Positions 1-6,264 are shown, numbered from the stretch's first letter. The stretch: DNA of 6,437 nt from an uncultured Porphyromonadaceae bacterium (GCA_947176355.1 CAMWQY010000151.1:1-6437); one strand, 5' to 3'. A program made the numbers and translations. The notes: generated from the letters alone by a model not told the origin.

Positions 1-32
1 AGTTTGGTTTCTGGTGCCTTGTTTTCTTCCAT
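1..32 (-). CDS. Probable 5' end of an unidentified protein, cut by the left edge
   Basis: On the minus strand an ATG at 32 opens a frame that reads MEENKAPETK before the window ends. The composition (charged, alanine/proline, no rare codons) looks like a real cytoplasmic N-terminus. The stretch just before the ATG is A-rich, as is usual for Bacteroidetes starts, and has no Shine-Dalgarno sequence. A strong promoter match about 235 bases upstream points toward it. Ten residues are too few to name a family. The alternative is that this is a chance start: the plus strand of the same stretch is also open, from the left edge to a stop at 145-147. Confidence 0.4.
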   Translation of the reverse strand, partial: MEENKAPETK

Positions 33-129
33 AGTTCCGTCAGTTTGTTTGTCAAAGAAGTTGTTTAGACTTATTTTTTTATTAAGATTTCGTCAGATTT
101 TCGAGCAGGTTTTGTCTCTTGAAGAAGGA

Positions 130-145
130 ATGATGCGGGCATCAT
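130..145. repeat. 16-base near-perfect palindrome in the leader
   Basis: The plus strand reads atgatgc-gg-gcatcat, two exact 7-base arms around 2 central bases. As RNA it would fold with 6 pairs and a 4-base loop. No U-tract follows on either strand, so it is not an intrinsic terminator. It could be a small operator or a leader hairpin, or chance. The start of the second mini-ORF (ATG at 145) lies inside it. Confidence 0.4.
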
Positions 146-157
146 GACTGATGAGAG

Positions 158-172
158 AGGCAAAAGATGCCT
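158..172. repeat. Small inverted repeat in the leader
   Basis: The plus strand reads aggca-aaaga-tgcct, two 5-base arms with a 5-base loop, 12 bases from the palindrome at 130-145. The aaaagatg core occurs again at 173-180, so the element is partly a direct repeat as well. The stem is short and its role unknown. It is recorded because it adds to the structure in the putative leader. Confidence 0.25.
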
Positions 173-265
173 AAAAGATGGCGGAAGATTAATAAAAAGA
201 ATTTTGTTTTTAACATATATAGTTGATTATTTGAATTCGTAAATAAGTTTAAACAACTTCAATTA

Positions 266-297
266 CAAAGTTAATAAATAAAACGATAGTAAACAAA
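266..297 (-). promoter_or_regulatory. Bacteroidetes-type promoter (TTTG / TAnnTTTG)
   Basis: Read on the minus strand there is TTTG at 297-294, then 20 bases, then TAACTTTG at 273-266. This fits the Bacteroidetes -33/-7 consensus (TTTG, 19 to 21 bases, TAnnTTTG) completely. Transcription would start near 262 and run toward position 1. It sits just beyond the methyltransferase stop, so it would serve the gene starting at 32 or a short RNA encoded in 33-260. It is the only place in the window where both boxes match with the right spacing. Confidence 0.6.
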
Positions 298-312
298 AAA
301 AGTTATTACTTT
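295..312 (-). terminator. Weak hairpin plus U-tract after the methyltransferase
   Basis: On the minus strand AAAGT (312-308), loop AATA and ACTTT (303-299) run into a 7-base T-tract (301-295). The stem is only 5 AT-rich pairs and includes the TAA stop of the methyltransferase. It is in the right place for transcription ending there, but it is much weaker than a standard intrinsic terminator. The T-tract also overlaps the upstream box of the promoter at 266-297. Confidence 0.25.
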
Positions 313-1226
313 CCTGCAAATCGTTTTATTTTGTTTAGAATTGAATAGGGCATCATGCGCATGGTGCGATGTCCGATAGTGGATACGATTCGTTTAGTCT
401 GATATTTGGAAGATGATCTGAAATGATGAAAATATTCTACTGTCGCCATCATATTTGATGTCATCAGCATGGCAATTTCTTGTGGATTGTATAGAGTAGA
501 GGGGACTTCACCCTTTTTTGTTATGACTGACACTATTCTTCCTTCCGATGTTACGCTTGTGGTCACTTCTGCGAATCCCTTGCATATATCTGTGACATTC
601 AGTTCAGTATCCTTATTCCAAAGAATAAAGTTGCCATCTCTTTCATTTATGTTGAACTGATGAAAACCCCGATATCCTTCATTCTCTGCTTCATTCCGAA
701 AATGATTGAGATAAAGCACTCCATTTTTTTTGAGTGCAGCAAGAGCTTGAATGATGCCATTTAAAGGATTTGAACAATGGTCAAGAGCATTACGGACATG
801 AATGAAGTCGACTGTATTTGGAGCGTATGAGCCGGTAAGGCTCTCTATCATTCCAAATTTGATTTCAGGCCTCTCAATCCTATATCTTCTGAGAATTTGA
901 TTGTAGAATGGAGCCAATGGATCGACATAATCAACCTCCAAATGCTTACCATTTATATTGCTGCTAAACATATAGCTGAGCGCACACCCGACATCAAGAA
1001 GTTTGGGCTGAGGCGTTTCAAGACCATCAATATATTTGTCAATGTCAAAATTATCAAGATGGCAGGGCTTGTCGTAAAGCGACCATTGAAATAGGTCGTC
1101 TCTACGGCGCTTATTGCCATAATAACTTCTCCAGAATGCCACTTCGTATGGGATGCCGGAAAGCCATCTTTGGAAATCTTGCTTATCTTTTATATCCTTT
1201 TTTGTATCCTTATCCTCTTTCATCAT
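306..1226 (-). CDS. Class I SAM-dependent methyltransferase
   Basis: A 306-residue cytoplasmic protein that probably transfers a methyl group from S-adenosylmethionine. Motif I is LLDVGCALS (residues 76-84), where the glycine-rich loop is degenerate (GCALS instead of GxGxG). The acidic end of strand 2 is VDYVDPLAPFY (98-108). Motif II is VDFIHVRNALDHCSNP (139-154). The following NHFRNEAENEGYRGFHQFN (174-192) and FILWNKD (200-206) resemble, from memory, a methyltransferase type often found near surface-polysaccharide genes; the substrate cannot be read. No signal peptide or membrane segment is seen, and the C-terminus (from about 265) is basic. The frame is open to a TTG at 1250, but that codon lies inside a -7-like box, so I start at ATG 1226; ATG 1223 is equally possible. 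The 149-base gap to the hydrolase suggests separate transcription. Confidence 0.85.
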   Translation of the reverse strand: MMKEDKDTKKDIKDKQDFQRWLSGIPYEVAFWRSYYGNKRRRDDLFQWSLYDKPCHLDNFDIDKYIDGLETPQPKLLDVGCALSYMFSSNINGKHLEVDYVDPLAPFYNQILRRYRIERPEIKFGMIESLTGSYAPNTVDFIHVRNALDHCSNPLNGIIQALAALKKNGVLYLNHFRNEAENEGYRGFHQFNINERDGNFILWNKDTELNVTDICKGFAEVTTSVTSEGRIVSVITKKGEVPSTLYNPQEIAMLMTSNMMATVEYFHHFRSSSKYQTKRIVSTIGHRTMRMMPYSILNKIKRFAGK

Positions 1227-1247
1227 AAATTTTTTCAGATCCACTTG

Positions 1248-1255
1248 CAAATTTA
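1248..1255 (-). promoter_or_regulatory. Candidate -7 box (TAAATTTG) before the methyltransferase
   Basis: The minus strand reads TAAATTTG, an exact TAnnTTTG. No TTTG is found 19 to 21 bases upstream, so only one of the two boxes is present. A start near 1244 would leave a leader of about 18 bases before ATG 1226. It would also exclude the TTG at 1250 as a start. The same octamer occurs just before the porin (5506-5513). Confidence 0.4.
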
Positions 1256-1375
1256 ATAAAAATACGTCATACTTTCGCTATAATGGTATAGAAAAAAATT
1301 TTTTAGTCTGCATGGTATTTATATGTCAAGCTTGTTAAGGCATGAAGACTTATTTCCGTATTTTATGATTAAGGA

Positions 1376-2449
1376 TCAATATTTTTTGATGAAGTGGAAG
1401 ATAGAGTCGTAGGCAGCGTCTCGGTGTGGCTTTTTGCTGAGGATGAGATCATGGAGACCGGAGTCTATGGTGCAAACTGTCACAGGGTTCGGACTCATTT
1501 TTTTGATGCGCATTCCGACATCCTGGATCATGTGTGGGTCGAGCACTGCATCTCCATATTGGAAACTGGGATCATAGTTGCATCCGTCTACCTTACGGCT
1601 TGAGTGCATGATGAGTACCGGCACAGCAAGGTTGTCGCCATGTTTTTTCACCCTGTTTTGCGTTGACTGTATCTGTCCTACCCATGAGAAGGTCACAGGA
1701 GGCGAATAAATCATCTTCCAATCAGTATTATATGTCCACTCTCCGTCGAATTCTTTTAAAAGAGAATACGCATAGCCATCACATTTACCCTGAGGTATCT
1801 TGGCATTCTTGATAAAAGTTGATAGGTTTCTAACTCCCGGAATTAGCATGTGCCTATAAAAAGAATTGAAGTTCCATGCTAAGAAAGGGGAGTCGGTGAC
1901 TATTCTATCCACCGGGATATCCTTACCCTTGTCAACTCCGTATGAAATCACTGTCAAGCCTCCTGTGGAGTGTCCCCCAAGCGTGATGTCAGTGATTCCG
2001 TCACGCTTCATTTGCACTACAGCCGAGTCAATATCATCATAATATTTCCGCATATCCCTTATATTATAAGGATATTGCCATGGCTCCTTGCTGCGGCCAT
2101 AGCGGCGGAGATCCACTGCATAGAAATGATAGCCTGAATCTACGAAACGTTCTCCCATCTCCGATTGGAAGAAATAATCATTAAATCCATGGATGTAAAG
2201 GAACCCCTTTTCCGAAGGTTTCTTACATTTGAGTCTCACTATCGTAGATCGGCAAGGACCGTCAAATTGCTCTCCTTGATCGACATATCGCGCCTCATAT
2301 CCCGGCAAAATGTCGGGATGCCAAGATATGTCGGTTGTGACCGTCTTTGGTCCTGTGTATTTAGCATCAATATCCCACGCCTTAGCTTCGGGACGCACAA
2401 ATGCCATCGCTAATAGCAAAGGCATTGCAAGGGTAAGTATCTTTTTCAT
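1376..2449 (-). CDS. Exported alpha/beta hydrolase (serine hydrolase, lysophospholipase-like)
   Basis: A 357-residue protein with a signal peptide (MKKILTLAMP..., hydrophobic core to about 18, A-K-A at 22-24 as cleavage site, no lipobox), so probably periplasmic or outer. The alpha/beta hydrolase parts are in order: HGFND (87-91) for the oxyanion hole, VDLRRYGRS (112-120), the nucleophile elbow GGHSTGG (158-164) with Ser161, an acid at Asp300 or Asp304 (YGDAVLDP) and His333 in GLHDLILS. The triad is therefore intact. The pattern is that of the serine aminopeptidase S33 / monoglyceride-lipase-like group, expected to cleave an ester or amide; the substrate is unknown. The frame extends 5 codons to a TTG at 2464, but ATG 2449 gives the proper signal peptide and has AAGGGT directly before it. 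It lies 78 bases after the binding-protein gene, with a heptamer array between. Confidence 0.85.
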   Translation of the reverse strand: MKKILTLAMPLLLAMAFVRPEAKAWDIDAKYTGPKTVTTDISWHPDILPGYEARYVDQGEQFDGPCRSTIVRLKCKKPSEKGFLYIHGFNDYFFQSEMGERFVDSGYHFYAVDLRRYGRSKEPWQYPYNIRDMRKYYDDIDSAVVQMKRDGITDITLGGHSTGGLTVISYGVDKGKDIPVDRIVTDSPFLAWNFNSFYRHMLIPGVRNLSTFIKNAKIPQGKCDGYAYSLLKEFDGEWTYNTDWKMIYSPPVTFSWVGQIQSTQNRVKKHGDNLAVPVLIMHSSRKVDGCNYDPSFQYGDAVLDPHMIQDVGMRIKKMSPNPVTVCTIDSGLHDLILSKKPHRDAAYDSIFHFIKKY

Positions 2450-2486
2450 ACCCTTATAACACAAATACGCTTCAAGAGTTTATAGC

Positions 2487-2556
2487 TGATCGTTGATCGT
2501 TGATAGTTAATAGTTGATCGTTGATCGTTAATCGTTGATCGTTAATCGTTGATCAA
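2487..2556. repeat. Tandem array of ten 7-base units, overlapping a gene end
   Basis: On the plus strand ten consecutive 7-base units follow without gaps from 2487: five TGATCGT, two TAATCGT, one TGATAGT, one TAATAGT and a final partly degenerate TGATCAA. Units vary only at the second and fifth base apart from the last one. The array fills much of the spacer between the binding protein and the hydrolase, and units 6 (last base) to 10 lie inside the binding-protein gene, forming its last codons and its stop. As 7 is not a multiple of 3, a copy gain or loss would shift the reading frame of that tail. It is not CRISPR: there are no spacers and the unit is too short. Confidence 0.9.
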
Positions 2557-3337
2557 GGTAGTTGTTGACAAGGCGAAGCAACGAATCTCTCCCCTGGGGC
2601 ATCACCCAAACCTGGAATTGAGTGAAACTTACCGGTGTGGAATAGTCAAGATTTGGATACTGTTCCTTCATTTTTTTTGCTATTTTCTCATTGACCACGG
2701 AGTATTTCCATGCATCTTTAGCCACTTTTATGGCGAGATATTCCTCGCTAAGCTCCGGCTCCTCAATTATCGTGATAGTTCCCCCTATCTCTTTCTGTAG
2801 ATTTTCAAGACGTCTTTTTGCGGCGCTCCCTTTCTCCACATGGATGGTATCTCCTTCAAGATCAAGAGCGCTTCTTGCCGATAGTGTCCCATTTGCATTC
2901 CGAACTTGCAAAAGCACCATCCTGTCAAGGTAGATGTCTCTTGTAGTTAGAAAATCCTGTTTCAGGTAGCTGTCGGCAGGAAGAGATGCAAGGATATCGT
3001 ATTCGCCGCGTGCTGTCTTTTCCATAGCGACTTCTCTGTCGATGACAGGGTGGAGCATTAACTTTACGCCAAGAGCATCTTGTAGCCCTTCAAGAAGTTG
3101 ATAATTTATTCCAATTATACTGTCATTCCCATCTTCTGCTACAAGCACACGATAGCTATCCGGACCATAGACAATGGCGGCATGTATAGTATCTTCCTTT
3201 TCTCCCGTATTTGCAGATATTTTCCCCTTGGCAAAATGACGCAGTCCAAACATCGCTATTATCACTATTACAAGAAGCAACCCATAGACCACTATCTGCA
3301 TCGTCTTAGGCTTTGTATTTATTCGATAATCTTTCAT
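2528..3337 (-). CDS. Membrane-anchored substrate-binding protein, family 3 / MltF N-domain-like
   Basis: A 269-residue protein with one N-terminal membrane segment (about 14-33) and no lipobox, so it is probably held in the inner membrane with the rest in the periplasm. From about 50 it follows the family 3 solute-binding fold: IGINYQLLEGLQDALGVKL (75-93), GEYDILASLP (111-120), FLTTRDIYLDRMVLLQ (129-144), LEGDTIHVEKGSAAKRRL (160-177) and YSVVNEKIAKKMKEQYPNL (212-230). The latter two and VSFTQFQVWVM resemble the N-terminal domain of MltF, but the lytic transglycosylase domain is absent. The S/T-x-x-R ligand arginine expected near 123-126 reads SYLK. No ABC permease is nearby, so it may sense or hand on a ligand rather than feed a classical transporter. 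It follows the porin by 61 bases. Residues from about 263 on are encoded by the heptamer array. Confidence 0.8.
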   Translation of the reverse strand: MKDYRINTKPKTMQIVVYGLLLVIVIIAMFGLRHFAKGKISANTGEKEDTIHAAIVYGPDSYRVLVAEDGNDSIIGINYQLLEGLQDALGVKLMLHPVIDREVAMEKTARGEYDILASLPADSYLKQDFLTTRDIYLDRMVLLQVRNANGTLSARSALDLEGDTIHVEKGSAAKRRLENLQKEIGGTITIIEEPELSEEYLAIKVAKDAWKYSVVNEKIAKKMKEQYPNLDYSTPVSFTQFQVWVMPQGRDSLLRLVNNYLDQRLTIND

Positions 3338-3362
3338 GGCAAGTAAACTCTAAAATTAAAAA

Positions 3363-3402
3363 ACTCCACAACCCCACAATTTCACAACTCCACAACTATC
3401 AA
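3363..3402. repeat. Short degenerate 8-base tandem repeat
   Basis: On the plus strand five 8-base units follow each other: actccaca, accccaca, atttcaca, actccaca and the more diverged actatcaa. They occupy most of the 61-base spacer between the porin and the binding protein, and the last unit contains the porin stop codon (TGA on the minus strand, 3401-3399). Unit length and sequence differ from the 7-base array at 2487-2556, but the placement at the 3' end of a gene is the same. Confidence 0.6.
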
Positions 3403-5501
3403 TTAGCAAAGTCAACAGCAATTCCTATCTGGAAACGTCGAGGGTTGATAGGGTAGTGAGGGAGGGAAAATTCATTATAAGGGCTTCCGAAAAGTCCTTG
3501 GTTGACATGACTCATCATCACATAAAATCGGCAACGGTATAATCGGAGATTGATATATGCATTGCAGAAAGGATAATTACCCAGCGACGTTTCATCTTGA
3601 TTGCAAAATGTCATTGTGGCTGGCTGATAGGTATATCCCTTGTATTTAGTATAGTAATCGCAGTCAACTCCCACCTGTAAGTGGAGCACTTTAAATACTC
3701 TGGCCTTGATGAATAGATTGCTGTATACGCTAAGCTGAGGTAGAGGTATGACGCCATTGTTTGAAGAGACTTGCCAGCACACCCTGTTGTTCCAATTGAG
3801 AATGCCTACCTTAAAGTCTTGCTGCAGACCTACGCTCATTATTTGGACGCTGCCTCCAAATTGGTGAGGTAAATAGTCATTGCCAAAATAAATATGGTTT
3901 TGCAAGTTCTCCACATTTATCATAGCTTTGGTTCTCGTCCAAGGTATCTCCAGCGATCCACCGAATTTCACAGATCGGATTTTCCCAAAATCGTTGTTCC
4001 AAATGAAATGATTAGATGCATAGTGTTTGGAGATCCAATCGGGGGTGGTATTGTGAAATCCACCATGTGCTTCTATGGCTACAGTATCACCAAATAGAGG
4101 AATATTAGTCAAGATTTGCCCGTTAAGTTCGAGGTCGCCGGCTGCATCCCCACTAAGCCCAAACCTCACGTCAGCATTATATCGTAAAATAGATCCTTGG
4201 GCTTTTTCTATTCTTCCTCCAATAAATACGAAATTTTGGTTGTGTTTAGCGTCCGGAAGTCCGGATGAAGGAAGAGGCGTCAATGAGTTTGATGTTTCAG
4301 GCGACGGTTCTTGCTCTCCGGAAGAATCTTCTCCATCTGACCCACTCCCATATACTGCATTTGGAAGTGAAAATTGATTCAACTGGTATGTGGCGTAAGC
4401 TGAAAGACCGAACTTCATCCATTTTCTAAACCCTTCAATCAAATATATTCCGACGGTATTGCTTATGGTGTTGAGCTTAGTATTATCGTAGGTGCTTGCT
4501 TGGTCGAAATAGAAATTTTCCCAAAAATCCTGCTCCCGGCTTTTCTCACTAAATGCATGGCGATAGCTATGAAAGTCAAATGAATAAAGGATTTTCATCA
4601 CCGGGTTATATATGTCACGTGTTAATGTGTCGTTGACTTGCTCTTCACTCCAATATCCTATCTTATAGGCATGATTCATAAAGAATTGAGCTCCATCAAG
4701 GCGGTTCTTTGCTGATGTCAGGCGTGTAGGAATACTCTTATATTGCACAGATGTGACGCCTCCTTGCACTGCTGCCGGGTCTGTGATGTAGCGATCATCT
4801 GTAATTCCACCGTTCTCCTGATTCTGATGGTAAATCTGTTGGTAGAATGTCTGAAGTTCATAACGGTCGCCGAAATAATAGGCGGAAAGTCCAAAATTGA
4901 AGTTCTTCGCTGCTTGATAATTATAGCACCCTTTGGAGTGCAAATAGTCGATAAATCCCCCAATGCCAATTCTGCGGTTGACATTTCCGGCAAAGTCTGC
5001 TTGAAGCCTATCTTGATGATTTTCAGAATTTCCACAGTAATTATATTGTAATATAGTGGTGGGAATATATGTATTGTGAAATTTCTGTTTCGCGAAACTC
5101 GGCATCCAAAAGCCAAGGGCATCATAAAATAAGAATCCACTTGGCTTTTCTTTTTCAAACCATAGCAAGTTCATTCCCGGTCCCCCAAGGTTGCCGGTGG
5201 TTGCCCAAGCGTCACTTGCCATCGAAGGTATGCTCCGACGCTGATAATTATATTGTGCAGTGTCCACTTCCGCCGGTATATGAAAACCAAGAGGATATGT
5301 CAAAGTCCATGCCGATGGTTCCTTTACTGTCTCCATCGGTTCTCCCTCTCCGGGCATTGCTTTCGGGTTCCAATCGCGGTCTCCTTGCGCGAATGCTCCG
5401 AAGGCTATGGAAATAGTCATAAAGATAAGCAAACAAATGCGACTAAATAGAGCCACTGGCCTGCTATATATATATATCGATATTCGTTCTTTCTTAATCA
5501 T
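3399..5501 (-). CDS. Outer-membrane putative porin (Bacteroidetes Porin_10 / PF14121 type)
   Basis: A 700-residue outer-membrane protein that probably forms a beta-barrel pore. The signal sequence has its hydrophobic core at about 22-36 and likely cleavage at AFA/Q (38/39). A mature part follows with DRDWNPK, SIPSMASDAW, TGNLGGPGMNLLWF and GFLFYDALGFWMPS, then many alternating aromatic strands up to FQIGIAVDFAN. This arrangement and length fit the Bacteroidetes putative-porin family. Residues 385-416 form a Ser/Pro/Glu/Asp-rich stretch (GSGSDGEDSSGEQ...), probably a surface loop. The frame is intact. The start is uncertain: ATG 5501 gives an unusually long n-region, and a -7-like box ends only 5 bases before it. 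GTG 5456 would give a neat 23-residue signal peptide (685 residues in total). It heads the series porin, binding protein, hydrolase and is divergent from the gene at 5649. Confidence 0.85.
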   Translation of the reverse strand: MIKKERISIYIYSRPVALFSRICLLIFMTISIAFGAFAQGDRDWNPKAMPGEGEPMETVKEPSAWTLTYPLGFHIPAEVDTAQYNYQRRSIPSMASDAWATTGNLGGPGMNLLWFEKEKPSGFLFYDALGFWMPSFAKQKFHNTYIPTTILQYNYCGNSENHQDRLQADFAGNVNRRIGIGGFIDYLHSKGCYNYQAAKNFNFGLSAYYFGDRYELQTFYQQIYHQNQENGGITDDRYITDPAAVQGGVTSVQYKSIPTRLTSAKNRLDGAQFFMNHAYKIGYWSEEQVNDTLTRDIYNPVMKILYSFDFHSYRHAFSEKSREQDFWENFYFDQASTYDNTKLNTISNTVGIYLIEGFRKWMKFGLSAYATYQLNQFSLPNAVYGSGSDGEDSSGEQEPSPETSNSLTPLPSSGLPDAKHNQNFVFIGGRIEKAQGSILRYNADVRFGLSGDAAGDLELNGQILTNIPLFGDTVAIEAHGGFHNTTPDWISKHYASNHFIWNNDFGKIRSVKFGGSLEIPWTRTKAMINVENLQNHIYFGNDYLPHQFGGSVQIMSVGLQQDFKVGILNWNNRVCWQVSSNNGVIPLPQLSVYSNLFIKARVFKVLHLQVGVDCDYYTKYKGYTYQPATMTFCNQDETSLGNYPFCNAYINLRLYRCRFYVMMSHVNQGLFGSPYNEFSLPHYPINPRRFQIGIAVDFAN
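5465..5477. repeat. TA dinucleotide tract in the first codons of the porin
   Basis: Six and a half TA units in a row. Read from ATG 5501 they encode part of ISIYIYS, between that ATG and the alternative GTG start at 5456. Gain or loss of one unit would break the frame from ATG 5501 but leave a GTG 5456 start untouched. The tract is short for efficient slippage, so variation is only a possibility. Confidence 0.7.
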
Positions 5502-5505
5502 GACG

Positions 5506-5513
5506 CAAATTTA
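5506..5513 (-). promoter_or_regulatory. Candidate -7 box (TAAATTTG) before the porin
   Basis: An exact TAnnTTTG on the minus strand, the same octamer as before the methyltransferase. No TTTG stands 19 to 21 bases upstream. If used, transcription would begin within a few bases of ATG 5501. Either the message is leaderless or translation starts further down, for instance at GTG 5456. Confidence 0.35.
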
Positions 5514-5648
5514 CAAAATTTATTTCAGTTAAAGCGCATGAATATAAAGAAAATCATAATTTCGCAATCTTCGAAAACAACTTGCCCTAAGATATGTTTC
5601 ATAGATAGGTATATTTTATGTTACAAGCCATCGTAAATCTATATTTAT
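5514..5648. other. Divergent intergenic region
   Basis: AT-rich spacer between the porin and the oppositely oriented beta-barrel gene, where promoters for both should lie. Toward the plus-strand gene I see only partial matches (TAATTTCG at 5557, TATATTTT at 5610), neither with a TTTG at the right distance. No clear operator palindrome or hairpin is visible. Confidence 0.4.
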
Positions 5649-6248
5649 ATGAAGACAACATCACGCCTGATCATTTTGCTTGTTATTATACTTATGTCGC
5701 TTTCAGCTACAGCTCAACTTCGCTATGGCTTTAGGCTTGGCGGCTCCTTTGCCAAAGCGTCGCTTAGCGATGCTCCAGGCATGTCTATGAAAAACGGAAG
5801 TGGTTTCAGTGGTGGTCTTTTGCTCGAATATCAGATGGAGAGTTGTGGTTTCGCTCCCGATATCGCGGTGCTATATACCCGATATAGTTCAAGACTGATC
5901 GATGAGGTTTCCGGACCTGTAAAGTTAGGAAGGGATTTCATTGAAGTGCCACTACATCTCAAATACAAATTTTATCTTTCTTCCACCAACAATCTCGTGG
6001 CCCCGATGATCTATACCGGTCCGTCACTTCTTGTGCGCCTCGGAAAGGGAAATCCCGAACAACTCTCGACAAAATCTTTACAACCCGGATGGGATGTCGG
6101 TATAGGTCTTGACATCATAAACTTCATCCAGCTTTCAGCCGGCTATCGCTTTGGCATAGGCAACGCAGTTAGTCAGAGTGCCGTACCCGGAGCGTGCCTC
6201 CACACTAACGGCTGGAACGTATCCGCCAATATCATCTTCGACTTCTGA
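5649..6248 (+). CDS. Small outer-membrane beta-barrel protein (PF13568-like)
   Basis: A 199-residue protein with a clear signal peptide (MKTTSRLIILLVIILMSLSATA/Q, cleavage after 22). The mature part begins LRYGFRLGGSFA and alternates polar and hydrophobic residues: GFSGGLLLEYQM (52-63), DFIEVPLHLKYKFYL (96-110), APMIYTGPSLLVRLG (118-132), GWDVGIGLDIINFIQLSAGYRFG (in 147-169), ending NVSANIIFDF with a terminal Phe, as typical for eight-stranded Bacteroidetes barrels. Such proteins sit in the outer membrane; most have no assigned function. A Cys pair (66 and 183) could form a disulfide. It is transcribed away from the porin. It ends 16 bases before the stop of the convergent acyltransferase, with no clear bidirectional terminator between them. 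The start is well placed and there is no Shine-Dalgarno sequence. Confidence 0.85.
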   Translation: MKTTSRLIILLVIILMSLSATAQLRYGFRLGGSFAKASLSDAPGMSMKNGSGFSGGLLLEYQMESCGFAPDIAVLYTRYSSRLIDEVSGPVKLGRDFIEVPLHLKYKFYLSSTNNLVAPMIYTGPSLLVRLGKGNPEQLSTKSLQPGWDVGIGLDIINFIQLSAGYRFGIGNAVSQSAVPGACLHTNGWNVSANIIFDF

Positions 6249-6264
6249 AGATAAACAATTTATT

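Larger units (their letters stand above)
33..305 (-). other. AT-rich intergenic region / putative long 5' leader
   Basis: These 273 bases lie between the methyltransferase stop and the probable gene start at 32. No full-size gene is visible. If the promoter at 266-297 is used, about 230 bases would be transcribed ahead of the gene at 32. This leader holds two small inverted repeats (130-145 and 158-172). It also holds two 24-codon minus-strand ORFs: one from ATG 216 to a TGA at 142-144, starting MLKTKFFLLI and rather hydrophobic; the second from ATG 145 to a TAA at 71-73, starting MMPASFLLQE. Stop and start overlap as ATGA. I do not recognise a known riboswitch. The mini-ORFs may be chance. 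Confidence 0.4.

Noticed and set aside
1..147. Plus-strand open frame from the left edge to a stop at 145-147
   Set aside because: Its translation has no recognisable features, and the opposite strand offers a more natural gene start at 32 with a promoter pointing to it.
1298..1315. A-run next to T-run as an intrinsic terminator between hydrolase and methyltransferase
   Set aside because: The A/T tract is a simple palindrome without a loop or GC stem and could not form a stable terminator hairpin.
1394..1603. Plus-strand open frame opposite the hydrolase (and similar ones at 2165-2413, 2549-2800, 4743-5051 and 5069-5416)
   Set aside because: All lie antisense to genes with clear domain motifs, and none has a signal, domain or promoter of its own.
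2487..2556. CRISPR array or phage attachment site
   Set aside because: The units are 7 bases with no spacers between them, and no cas, integrase or tRNA gene is present.
4075..4377. 100-codon plus-strand open frame opposite the porin
   Set aside because: Antisense to a well-supported gene; its Ser/Pro richness is the mirror of the low-complexity loop codons. No promoter or family likeness.
4718..5158. 146-codon open frame on the minus strand inside the porin gene
   Set aside because: It is out of frame with the porin, which has a continuous family-like sequence through the same bases. The translation has no recognisable domain and a composition typical of a shadow frame.
6249..6264. Bidirectional terminator between the convergent genes
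   Set aside because: The 16-base gap has no inverted repeat; termination must lie inside one of the genes or depend on other factors.
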